This document shows positions 35,443 through 45,979 of a stretch of DNA of 64,000 bases, piece by piece. A program made the translations under genes and the position numbers. Position 1 is the first letter of the stretch. Each line of letters begins with the position of its first letter. Origin of the DNA: Strigamia acuminata (taxonomy: Eukaryota > Arthropoda > Chilopoda > Geophilomorpha > Linotaeniidae); NCBI GenBank assembly GCA_949358305.1, contig OX442321.1, forward strand, positions 7,589,605 through 7,653,604, in the 5' to 3' direction. The notes beneath the pieces are model-generated. The model saw nothing but the letters and a program-made list of their open reading frames with translations, ran no database searches and was not told the DNA's origin.

Positions 35443-38408
35443 ATGAACACTTACAGACTTCTAATTCATTCGGCCGAACAGATCGTTCAAGTGACATGTA
35501 ATGGCCAGCAGTCGTTGAAGGGAAGGGAGATGGCAAACATTGCCATTTTGCACAAAACGTCGGATGGTGACGGTTGCAGCATAGTAGTTGGAAAGTAAGT
35601 GATAAATAAGTGTCGGATTTCAGTCAAAAATACAGGATTTTTAAATGGGGCGATTTGAGGCTTGTTTTGGGGGCAAATCAACGTTTTCATGATTGCCTTG
35701 CTTGTTTTAGTGTTTATTTAAGTGTGTCATCGCCTAGTTTTGCGGAAATGTGTAACTAAGGGATATTTGGGTCTAATTTAAAGATGTTTGTCAGTTTTCA
35801 CTGATCATTTCGTGTATTTTCTGTGAAAAAATGTTAAAATGAAGCGCGAGTTTGGAGTTAACGGGACGAGCGGATGACGCAAAAATCTACGACTTCCGGC
35901 AAAATTTTGTCCAAAAATTTGTTTTTATTTTTAAATTACATTCAACTCATGCTCCTTGTTTGTTTTTAAAAAAACATCGGGGAATTTTTAAATTCCCCGA
36001 TTTCTATGCATTTTATCAGTGACTAACGCGTCATTACTACGGTAGTTTCGGTTTCGGTCTGACTCGTAATAAATTATCATCACAATGACGTAGCAACGAA
36101 GAAAATTTTCGAAATTATCTTTCATTATTTAAACAATATTTTATTTATATCACAAAAAAAATACATTTTCTGACCTTGAATGATTTTTAAATTAAAATTT
36201 ATACAGTGAAGGAGAGATTGTCGCTATCGACAACGACGCTCAAATCGCTCAACAGCTGAAAAATGCATCTTACGATAAAGTTATTAATGCAACTGGGCAA
36301 TGCATTATTCCGGGTAAATATTCATATCAATTATCAAAAAAAATTTAAAAAAAAAAAATTACGCACAATAAATAAATTTATATTTAATTTTTAGGCCTAA
36401 TCGATGCGCACACTCATCCCATTTGGGAAGGAGATCGAGTTCACGAATTCGCGATGAAGGTAACAGAAATAAACAGAAACCTGATACACATACTCAATGT
36501 GAGGAATCAGATTGCAGGTGCATCGTATATGGATATCCACAAGGCGGGCGGGGGAATTGGGTTTACTGTGAAGGAAACTTGCAAAGCCACGGATGAAGAA
36601 TTGTACGAATCGCTCGAAGAGAGGCTCAACAGGATGCTGGTCAGCGGAACGACTTTGGCCGAAGCGAAGAGTGGCTACGGTTTGGACGAACAACAGGAAA
36701 CTAGACTCATAAGGGTGTTGAATAAAGCCGCGCATGAATTGCCAATAGATTTATCTATCACGTATTTAGGAGCTCACTCAGTCCCACCGTAAGACATATT
36801 ACATACCGTATATTTGCAAATAGCGCACCCGGGCGCTATTTGCAAAAACATTTTTTGGCCCGCGCGGTATTTAAGGTCCGCGGTTTATTCCGAATTGGAA
36901 AAAATTATAACTTTGCATCGGCCAATTTGCGACGAAAATCACCAAAACAGTGTGATAAATGGATCGTTTTGCATAGGTTTCGGTAATTTCTACTGAAACA
37001 TATGCAAAACGTTTCATTTATCATTCTTTTTCGGCACATTTCAAAAATTTTGTTACGTTTCGGAAACTTACTTTCAAAATTCAAAACTTAATTAAAAAAA
37101 TTCAAAATTTCTTTCAAAATTTCATTTGAAAAACTCAGAAACTCAGAAACATCATTCAAATTGCGAAAATTGCAACTTGCAAAACTTATTTTTAAAAACT
37201 CTCGTTTAATAGAGGATTAACTTCCGAAGAGGCAACAGAAAAAGTGATCTCGGAACAAATCCCTGCTGTGGAATACCTAAAAACCATGAACATATCAGTG
37301 GACAATATCGACGTATTTTGCGAAAAAGGCGTCTACGACTTGAACCAAACAGAAAGGATACTTAGAGCTGGAAAGAAAATTGGCCTAAACGTCAACTTTC
37401 ACGGCGACGAATTGCACGCAATGGGAGCCGCCGAAGTAAACTAAAGGTAAACGGAAGATATTTTCTATTTAGTCAATTCTCTCAAATTTCCAGATGGGTG
37501 CTGCTTTAGGATCCGTGGCCATTTCTCACCTGGAAGAAATATCCCACGAGGGAATCCGGAAAATGGCGGAAAATGACTGCGTTGCTGTTCTGCTACCTGC
37601 CACTGCGTTTGTATTGAAACTTAAGCCGCCACCAGCGCGTGAGATGATAAATGCCGGTGTCGCGGTGTGTCTGGGAACGGATTTTAACCCGAATTGTTTT
37701 TGTTTGTCGATGGTAAAATTGATGCGAATAACTGTCACCAGATGGTGGTATTTTATTTTTGTTTGTTATTGTTTGTATTTCACAGCCTCTCGCTATGAAT
37801 TTGGCGTGTATCATTTTGAAAATGTCTTTGGAAGAAGTTTTAGCTGCTGCTACCATTAACGCAGCTGCGTCTTTGAAGAAATCGAAGGAGTATGGATCGT
37901 TAGAAATTGGGAAAAAAGGAGATTTGGTGGTTATTAATTCCCAAAAGTGAGAAAATTAATTGGGATCATCCATTATGATGTTGCATTCATTAAATGTTGG
38001 TCATAATTTCTCATAATTCAGCAAAAAAAATTGTCAAAATTTGGGAGGTGGTACAAAATTGAGAAATTTAACGAATTATCGATATAATGAATACTTAAAA
38101 ATGGCTGGCTTAGTTGGCCGACCATAGAACACTGTGTAAAATATTTCGATATAACGAATCGATTTTTCGGGTTCCTTGCACTTCGTTATAGAGGTTCTAC
38201 TGTAATGACGTCATTTGTGGATGCTCCCGTAACAACAAATTTCATTGATAAATTCATTTTATAATCTCGATTTCTTTTCTTTTAAAGATGGGAGCATATA
38301 ATTTACCAGTTCGGTGGCCACGATCACACGATCGAATATGTTATTAAAAGTGGTAAAATTGTCTACACAAGAAAAACAAGACAACAAAAATTATCGGTTT
38401 CTCAGTAA
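35443..38408 (+). CDS. AMDHD1: imidazolonepropionase (histidine degradation)
   Basis: Seven exons: 35443-35594, 36207-36313, 36395-36788, 37213-37435, 37494-37712, 37786-37946, 38288-38408; 458 residues. It hydrolyses 4-imidazolone-5-propionate to N-formimino-glutamate, the third step of histidine breakdown, in the cytosol. Amidohydrolase features: metal-binding DAHTHPIWEGDR, substrate-site KSGYGLD, FHGDELHAMGAAE with the catalytic-region His and Glu, AISHLEEIS with a metal His, and GTDFNPNC with the catalytic Asp. The C-terminal KKGDLVVIN is the usual strand of the composite beta domain. Introns carry a pre-miRNA-like hairpin, a perfect palindrome and a pogo-like remnant. Confidence 0.95.
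36813..36846. repeat. perfect 14-base palindrome with 6-base loop
   Basis: TTTGCAAATAGCGC and GCGCTATTTGCAAA flank the loop ACCCGG in an AMDHD1 intron. GC-rich GGTATTTAAGGTCCGCGG follows it. Confidence 0.8.
36952..37024 (+). ncRNA. pre-miRNA-like hairpin in an AMDHD1 intron
   Basis: GATAAATGGATCGTTTTGCA pairs almost without interruption with TGCAAAACGTTTCATTTATC, extended inward by GTTTC/GAAAC across one mismatch, leaving a loop of about 13 bases. Total length is about 70 bases and the stem about 28 pairs. This is the size and shape of an insect pre-miRNA or mirtron-like intronic hairpin. A palindromic MITE remnant is the alternative. Confidence 0.4.
38054..38202. mobile_element. pogo/Tigger-like MITE remnant
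   Basis: The right end TATAGAGGTTCTACTG is the reverse complement of the CAGTAGAACCTCTATA-type terminus of pogo/Tigger elements and is followed by TA (38203). The left end (CAAAATTGAGAAATTTAACG after TA at 38052) is a decayed copy. Internal GATATAACGAATCGATTTTT repeats the same theme. It lies in the last AMDHD1 intron. Confidence 0.6.
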
Positions 38409-38544
38409 TAAAAAAAAATTTATACGGGTTAAAATGACTTTTTACTTAGTTGGCTTATTGTCAATAAAGTTACTACGGTAACGGGTACAAACATAAAAAG
38501 ACAACTCAACATCTTTTATGCATTCTGCTTCAAGGAGCAGTAAA

Positions 38545-38995
38545 ATGTATCGAACTGTTGAGGACTTGGTGACCGTCAGAAACCGTGGACTGCCTCTTAA
38601 GAAGCAAAATTTAAAGAAACTTTCAGAAAAACCTGCCAAGTGAGAATTTACCGAACTTGGGTCATGTCGTCTACGTAGACGAAATGACCAGCATATATTT
38701 TTTTGCAGGGAATTAAGGGCGGGTAGATGATATGACCCGTAGACGATATCACCAAATGCGAATTTATCAATAAGTTTTTGACAGAGTTTGATTTTATTGC
38801 GATAGATATATCATTCCGAATGCTGGTGAAATTGATTTGATGTTTGATCCAACTTCTAAACCAGTCCCACTTCCGCCGCTACAAGACTCTTCTGGGACAA
38901 GTGATCGGGACAAGCTGTTGAACGAGAAAATGATGGCTAAACTTATTTCGAATCAATACCAGCGAGAGCTTTTGAGTGATATGGCAGCTAATTAA
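38545..38995 (+). CDS. small unrecognised protein, 94 residues
   Basis: Two exons, 38545-38639 and 38806-38995, join in phase through GTGAGA and GATAG. The protein begins MYRTVEDLVTVRNRGLPLKK, is basic at first, has a proline cluster KPVPLPPLQ in the middle, and ends in a helical stretch KLLNEKMMAKLISNQYQREL. There is no signal peptide, membrane segment or known motif. The gene follows AMDHD1 by about 140 bases on the same strand, and its start context is AAAATG. Function unknown. Confidence 0.6.
38660..38689. repeat. short palindrome in intron
   Basis: GGTCAT.TCGTCTA and TAGACGA.ATGACC face each other, and a diverged repeat (TGATATGACCCGTAGACGATATCACC) lies 40 bases on. This may be a decayed inverted-repeat element inside the intron of the small gene. 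Confidence 0.5.
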
Positions 38996-39525
38996 ATAAT
39001 GGATACGGAGATTTGAGATAAATTAGTTAATTCAATTGAATTTTTTTCGCTTTTTATCATTAAATACTTAAAAAAAATCAAATTTTAATGATCAGAAACA
39101 CAAATTTAAATAAATTCTGTTTGCGTTCTTTATTATCAAAATGTTCTTTCATTGGATTGTGTTGGAAAAAATAAAAAATTTAATTAAATGTTTATTGATA
39201 TTGAATGTTTATATTTTGCAAACACCGCCATCTTGTCGACCAAATTGTGTTGCATATACAACAGTAATTTTTTTTTCTCCAGAACTCGGAACTAGAAAAG
39301 GTAAAAATGATGCCTTTGGAACGATATATTTTCTCATAAAATACCTTCAGCACGTTTCTTTATTAATTTAGTAAATAAATGACGAAAATTATCGATGCGA
39401 CAATATCGATACGTAACGATAATATCGCTTGGGATAGTCGGCCACCGTGTTCAACATTGACGGCGAATTTCTCGTGGAAATTCCATGACTATTCCGAAAC
39501 TTGGCACCTTGAAAAAAATGAAATA
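38996..39525. other. spacer before UBAC2
   Basis: AT-rich. An ATG at 39379 is in frame with the UBAC2 start and open, but the extension has no similarity to the family. Nothing else is supported. Confidence 0.4.
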
Positions 39526-41289
39526 ATGGCAACTATGCAATCTCAGTATTCTACGACAGGACTTTGTAGGTGTTGTTAGATATGTAAATGAAAAATGTTA
39601 GAAATGCAACAAAAATTCCGGTGTTTTATGTCTTCCAGATAACGCTCCTGTATCCAAAGGCCTATTAGGATGTATGTTTTTAACAACATGCGCATTAAAT
39701 GTGCCTTTACTAGTCCATCTGAAAAAATTCTTCGTTTGGTCCTACTGGGATGTTTTCGATAAATACGAGGTAGAAAAATGAACGGACTACTAAACATGCT
39801 GTTCCAGCATACTTGTGAATGAGACCTTTCGTTTATTCGACATGTCGTTAATTCACAACTCTACTGGAATTGGTAACTCCAAATATTTTGTTAACTTTTT
39901 GTCATTTTATTTAAGGTTTGGCGACTTGTAACATCAAAGACAACTTTCTTGGATACGAAAGATTTAATTTGTGGCTCGTTATTAATTTATTATTTCCGTG
40001 TTTTCGAAAGGAGGTATGGATCGCATAAATATGCCGTGAGTAATTTTATTTTTAGTTAAAAAAATGAATAAAAGTGGATTTTTAAAATTTTATTCCCGAG
40101 TAATTTTTGTTCCGCGCAGTCAACTCTTCTGGCCACCACCATCGTCACATCAGTGTTAGAATTAATCGTGTCACACAGTTTACATCACTTTAATATAGAC
40201 GATTCTCTGCTGTATCAATGTGGATCGTAGGTTTAAATTTGCACCATTTAATTTCACATAATAATTTTTGTTTTTTATTTCAGCTACGGGTTCATTTTTC
40301 CAATGTTTGTCAATTATTTCTTCGACGTCCCACGAGTTACACAAACGACGATTTTAGGAGTGCCATTTACAGGCAAAACTTTGACTTATCTAATAGGATT
40401 GCAAGTAATAAAATAAAAATTAAACGCTACACAAAGATTAAATGTAAACTATTTAAAATTTAAATATAATTTCTAGATGATGAGTTGCTCCAAAGTGTCT
40501 GCGATATCTGGACTATGTGGTGTAGTGAGTACAACTTGAGAGAACTCCTTTAACAACATTAAAAATTACTAATTTTTATTAATTTTATTGATTTTTTTCT
40601 TTGCAGGCAGCTGGTTTTATTTACCGTTACAATTTCCTTAAGATTCAGTCGTTGATATATGTTCCCAAATTCGTAGCGCGAGCTTCTAATATCCTCTTCG
40701 GTTGGTTTTTAAAATCCTCAGCACCACAAGACACTGTCGTTCCAATGGGAGCAACTTTGGAAATCCAACAACAACAACAGTTGGAAATTTTAGAGCAACA
40801 AATGTTATTGAATCACGCGAGGGAAATGAGAAATCAAGCGAGGGATATGCGAAACCAAGCGAATATAAATCAGGTAATTTTTTTTTTTTACAATAAAATT
40901 ATTTTAAGTTTTTTATAATGTTTTTAATGTTTGTAGAATCAGCAATATTACATTCCTGCTGAATTAGCAGCAGCTGGAGGACAGTTGTTAGGGAATATGA
41001 ATAATAACGATTATATTTATCAAGCGGTGCAATCGGTGTTACGACACCGGACTACACCAAGTCAGTATATCGGTGGAATTTAGAAAAGAAGAATTTGTGA
41101 TTTAAGTTTTTAATTTTTAAATTTTTAGTCGGGGATGGGGAAATACAAGACGCAGGACCTTCGGTGAAGGAAGAACAGGTCCAGCAACTTGTTGAAATGG
41201 GTTTTGAGAGGCAAAATGTTCTCGACGCACTTCGTATTTCAAATTATGACATTAACATTGCAACGAATATGCTATTGCAAGATAGTTGA
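39526..41289 (+). CDS. UBAC2: UBAC2-like rhomboid-fold protein with C-terminal UBA domain
   Basis: Nine exons: 39526-39565, 39639-39769, 39916-40035, 40120-40226, 40284-40404, 40477-40524, 40607-40873, 40937-41060, 41129-41289; 372 residues. The start MATMQSQYSTTGLYNAPVSK matches the conserved GLYKAPLSK of UBAC2; an upstream in-frame ATG at 39379 is possible. WRLVTSKTTFLDTKDLICGS, YYFRVFERRYGSHKYA, TLTYLIGLQ and VPMGATLEIQ follow the family, which is a catalytically dead rhomboid with several membrane helices in the ER. The C-terminus VQQLVEMGFERQNVLDALRI through NIATNMLL is a UBA domain. UBAC2 binds ubiquitin ligases and takes part in ER-associated degradation and lipid-droplet control. Confidence 0.92.
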
Positions 41290-42062
41290 ATAAAAACATG
41301 GCTGTACACTGGATGTTATTTATTTGGTTTTGTTTAAATTTTTCGTATTTCGAAATCAATATTTTGTAAATAATCAACAGATATGTAGAAAATTTGTGAT
41401 CTAGGTTGTGTTTGAGCATAAAATGTGGTTTGTTATTGTTGGGGGAGATATATTTTACTGTTATGAACAAGGAAATTTGAGTTATGAATATGTACTCTTA
41501 TGATTTTGTATTTGTATTACAACTTGGAAAGTGTAAAGAAAAAACGACAGATTTTGATGATTTTTCTTTTCTATTGCTTTTGAGTGAACACAATAAAAAA
41601 TAAATAAGAATACAGAAAACTGTTGTCTAAGGATAGGAAAATAACAACAATTTATGAGTTAAACGCAAGAAAAATTGGAATTTATTGGATGCATTGGAAG
41701 TTAAAGCTTCTGAGCTCTTGGGTTTCCATCCTGTCAAACTGGAAGCTTATAAAACGAGGAATGGAGGATTATTAACGAAAGCATATATTTTAATAGTCTT
41801 TACTCAATGTAAACTAGTTATTTAAAATGTGGGGGTTTTCAAATGATTCCATTTCTTTAGAACAACCAATCTTTTAATGTTAAAGGTTTAAAATAGTTAT
41901 TTTCCGTTTGTAATCCGGAAGTTAGCTACATCGACGTATCTGTGCTTCCTGTGTACAGTAAATGAAAATCGTGTTTAGTCGGTATGTCTTAAATACTATA
42001 AAATAATCTACAGAAAAATCATAATTTTATAAAATTTGCTGTCGTATGATTAAAGTTGTATA
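41290..42062. other. UBAC2 3' UTR and spacer
   Basis: Contains AATAAA-type signals near 41591-41603. No gene, RNA or clear repeat is visible. Confidence 0.4.
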
Positions 42063-43277
42063 ATGAAGTGCTGCGTTCCCTACTGCAAATCGTACAATAA
42101 GAACTCGAAGGTCGCGGACACTTGCAATAAAGTGAAATTTTATCAGATTCCAAGTAATGCAGAAATTCGAGAAAAATGGTTAAAAAACATTGCAAGGAGA
42201 GATTGGACGCCTAGTGACAGGTATGACGTGACGTTATAAATTTAAAAAATATTTATTTTTAAACTTATAAATTTTTAATATTTATTTTCAGGTCAACCGT
42301 TTGCAATTTACATTTCCAACCGGACGATTTCAGAACCGGATTAAAAATTTCGAAACTAAAAGCGACAGCAGTGCCAACGATATTCCCCAACTACCCAAAA
42401 TATATGCAAGAAGCGGCGAAAAAGTCACGTTACCGAAGAAACCAACCGAAATTACGCTTACCACCTCCAGAACCACAAAAAAGAAAAATCAGTGGTAAAA
42501 AATCACTCATTTTGGAATCAAATATTTATTAAATCGACAATTTTAATTTTTTTAATTAGAAATAAATAAACCAAAAGGCAACCAGTCACCGTTAAGAACA
42601 AGTAAGCGAGATTGTAACGAGTTTTGGCATTGACACTTAAATCATTTCAAAGTTTCATCCAATAGCGTGAATGATGAGTCGGAAATTGTGAGGAATTTAC
42701 AGTGCGTGAATTTATCAAATTCAAACGACGAAAATGTTGAAAACACCAACGAAATTAACTCCAGAAATTCCGATTCCGTATTGTGAGTTTTCTTTTTTAA
42801 ATTTGGGTTATTTTAAAATTAATATTATATATCTTTTTAAATATTTTAGATTACATTCTGCAATTCATGATCACAGTTTACTCTTCAAACAAGCGCGGAC
42901 ATCGCACGAAACAGAAAAAGAAACACAAAACGAGCATAGTGAAGTAGACGAGATCACATTTATCGGTCAGACACTTAAAACGAACCAGTTGTGCTTTAAA
43001 AACGAACGTTTATGTCAATATAGATCCCGATAATCTTCCGAAACGAGGACGTCCAGCATTACCTTATTCAGAAATGAAGAAACAGTTATATTTCTACAAG
43101 AAAAAAGTATGGCGCTTGAATAAAAAGATCCAAGTACTCGCGCAGAGAAATAAAAATCTCAAAGAACAATTGAAAGGAGTCGGAAAAAGTGAACGAAACC
43201 CACCGAACAACAACAAATTCTGCACGGTATTTTGTATTTCAGCAGATGTTGAAAATGAAAAGTTTAAAAAAAAATAA
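42063..43277 (+). CDS. THAP-domain zinc-finger protein
   Basis: Six exons: 42063-42220, 42292-42494, 42560-42601, 42653-42782, 42850-42965, 43024-43277; 300 residues. Residues 1-82 form a THAP finger: C2CH ligands in MKCCVPYCKSYN ... VCNLHF, the invariant Trp in REKWLKNI, and AVPTIFPNYP containing the proline of the AVPTIF box. THAP domains bind DNA and descend from P-element-type transposases. The C-terminal region, KKQLYFYKKKVWRLNKKIQV with repeated basic residues, is a coiled coil like those of other THAP proteins. Exon 5 can also read through its donor for a shorter end. No transposase core is present, so it is a host gene rather than an element. Confidence 0.85.
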
Positions 43278-43345
43278 AAAAAACAACACATTATTTCGAT
43301 TTATTTATTTATTTATTAAACCATATCTTTCTGTACATTTATTTG

Positions 43346-44939
43346 CTAGGAACTTAGAGACACCTTTCTTGCAGGAACGTATTGGAAAGCCTTAGTCCAA
43401 CTTCTGGTATTTTTTACTGTTAAAAGTATTTTGACAATTTGATCCAAAGTAAGCGCCTTCTGTCCACCTCGAGACCAACTAGAAAAAATAAATAATTACA
43501 AATTCATCAGTACACATCAGTAGAATTCAGGGGCAGATCCAGAAACGTAAAAAGGGTTGGCCATTTTGGTTCAATTTTACAAAAATTAAATGTTTTTTGC
43601 CAAAAATTAGATTTTTGGGGTAAAAAATTGAATGCTTTTTGTCAAAACTTTGATTTTTTTTGCTAAAAATATGAATTTTAGGTCCAAAAAAAAATTTTTT
43701 GGACTATAAAATGAATTTTTGGACCAAATTATTAATTTTAGGACCAAAAAATAAATTTTAAGACCAAAAAATGAATTTTTTGCCAAAAATATGAATTTTA
43801 GGTCCAAAAAAATAAATTCTTGGACCAAAAAAATGAATTTTTTGCCAAAAATATGAATTTTTTGCCAAAAATATGAATTTTTTGCCAAAAATATGAAATT
43901 TTTTGCCAAAAATATGAATTTTAGGTCCAAAAAATTAAATTCTTGGACCAAAAAATAAATTCTTGGACCAAAAAGTGAATTTTTGGATCCACCCCTAACA
44001 TAATTTGCACTCTCACTTTAGGTATCTCTCCAACGGCAGCCTGGCGGTTCTCAAGCCTTCCTTTTTAGCTTTGGCTAACCCCAACGGCACATTGGGCCCG
44101 AGGTCGACCAATCCTCCAACCACATAAACATCGTCGTAATTAAACGTATGCAAGTCATTATTGCAATCCGGCGTGAGATAAACCAACTTTTCCTTTGGAA
44201 AAAAATCCAAATAACTCTTCTCGGTCGCATTCACCAAGCACGTACTCGTCTTCAACGTCCCAATCGCTTTGCAAATTTTTTTATCGAAATCAGAATTCGA
44301 TTCTAAATTACAAAAATATAAATCAAACGGATCCCTGTTGGCTTTATTAAACCCATACAGTTCCTGCACTTGTTTGATGCAACTTTTCATCTCCCGTTGA
44401 TTCATATTTTCGTTGTAACCGAAATCCAAAACCAATTTCTCGCCGTAGAAAATGGAGTTGGCGATATTGTAATTATAGAACTTGTTCATTGCGGTCTGGC
44501 GGATTTGCATGAAAAACGAGTTGTTTCTTAACCCGTACACGATGTGCGGATTATTATCGTTCTGCTCGATCCGTTGCTCGTATTGTACCGCATTTATTTC
44601 TTTTGTTTTTCTCTTTTTCGCTGTAGAGATTTCGATTTTCTTTAGGTATTTGTAGAATTTAATTCTCTGGTGGCGTTGTGATAAGCTTAATAAGTGGTTG
44701 CAGTGATCGTCCGTGATGTTCTCCGGTACGAAAAATTCGCCTTCTTCTCTTAGCATTTGTATTTCTAATTCGAGCACTTTTTTTCTCTTTTCAAATTCCG
44801 CATTCGCCTCGTGTGTTGATGAGTGGAAATTTGACGATGAATTTCGAGTTGTCTCGACTGCGGGGGTGAACCAACGCGCACGACCGACGAAGAAAAACTG
44901 CTGGATGTCACAACCAATTTGCTTCAGTGCGCAATGCAT
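43346..44939 (-). CDS. TRMT10C: TRMT10C/MRPP1-like mitochondrial tRNA methyltransferase, RNase P subunit
   Basis: Two exons on the minus strand, 44939-44017 and 43478-43346; 351 residues. The N-terminus MHCALKQIGCDIQQFFFVGR is basic and could act as a mitochondrial signal. A coiled region (EFEKRKKVLELEIQMLREEG) precedes the SPOUT methyltransferase domain: LVLDFGYNENMNQREMKSCI, DPFDLYFCNLE, LVYLTPDCNNDL, YVVGGLVDLGPNVPLGLAKA and RTARLPLERYLKNWSRGGQK, then ALTLDQIVKILL. This is TRM10 architecture; with the long N-terminal part it fits the mitochondrial paralogue (methylates purine 9 and supports RNase P with HSD10 and PRORP). It overlaps nothing and is convergent with the THAP gene. The intron is almost wholly a MITE. 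Confidence 0.88.
43529..43996. mobile_element. MITE with internal minisatellite
   Basis: The termini AGGGGCAGATCCAG and TTGGATCCACCCCT are inverted repeats 468 bases apart. The interior is built of 20-30 base repeats of the type TTTTTTGCCAAAAATATGAA and AATTTTTGGACCAAAAAAT. No coding capacity. It fills most of the TRMT10C intron. Confidence 0.7.
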
Positions 44940-45979
44940 CGTAAAAGTCTAAATTTCGACTATTTAATCACGAATTGATGATTCAGTTCACTTTAAAGTT
45001 TGTAGCAAGATGGCCGCTTTCTCAAAGAGGACGAGGGTTTATACGGGAATAGCTGAAGGGTTGATGTCAAAATCTTAAAGTAATAATTAATAACGCTATA
45101 AAAGTATATCTAATGGTTTTATTCTCACAACTAAATTGCTAAATCATCGCTTTTATTTTATAGAAAGTTTCATTACGTGCTTAGTAGTACGACATGTTAC
45201 CACTAGATGGAACCTTGAACAACATACGGCCTTATTAGGTAATATTTTATTTTTTAAATTTAAAACCGTTGTTTTATTGTTTTGCATACTGATGTACTCC
45301 ATTGGAGCACTCCAAATTTATATTTTGCCACCAATATAGAGAAAGTTGTGTTTTATTCTTGCATTTTTGTAAAATAAACTCGATTTTATGGGATTTGAAA
45401 CTTTAGTATTTAATATTAAAAAATCTCTTGATGACAATGTAATAATGTGTCACAGACAAAATATCAACATGATGCACCAGATAATCTTGTCACATCATAT
45501 ATCACCATCATCATTAATCAAAGAGATTAATCAACTTGATTCCTGAATGTTACATTTCATACTCCCACAAGTTGTGAACTTTTTTTGCTTAGGTTAAAGT
45601 TAAGCCAGTTGTAGTACGTGACATCTTTTTCTGAATTGGTTGGCACTTTACAATTGGGTTTTACCAGGGTTTTACCAGGGTATTTATATCACAATTTGAA
45701 CGTGGCCTTGATAAATTTGTTTAATCAATTGCAAATGTACATAACTCCCAACCCTTTCTATTGCACTTGAAATTCACTTAGCAAAAATTTTAATTTGTTA
45801 GTAGAAATCTAAGTTGTAAGTGGAAGTTAAACACAAGTGCTAAATGAAAATGAGATAAAACAGTTTCACAGCTGATACAAGACACAGAAAGGCAATTAGA
45901 GTCGAAGCCACCAGCAAGCAGCAAGCTGACATTTTAAATTCTTAATTCTACATCTGATTTGTTCACGCATTCTACATTC
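44940..45979. other. spacer between TRMT10C and the adhesion GPCR
   Basis: The two genes diverge, so both promoters are expected here. A short frame at 45136-45339 (hydrophobic) has no support. Nothing else recognised. Confidence 0.4.

Noticed and set aside
43607-43951. 114-codon minus-strand frame (FIFLAKN repeats)
   Set aside because: It is the translated minisatellite inside the MITE at 43529-43996.
45136-45339. 67-codon hydrophobic frame between TRMT10C and the GPCR
   Set aside because: No similarity or splice support; AT-rich spacer frames of this length are expected by chance.
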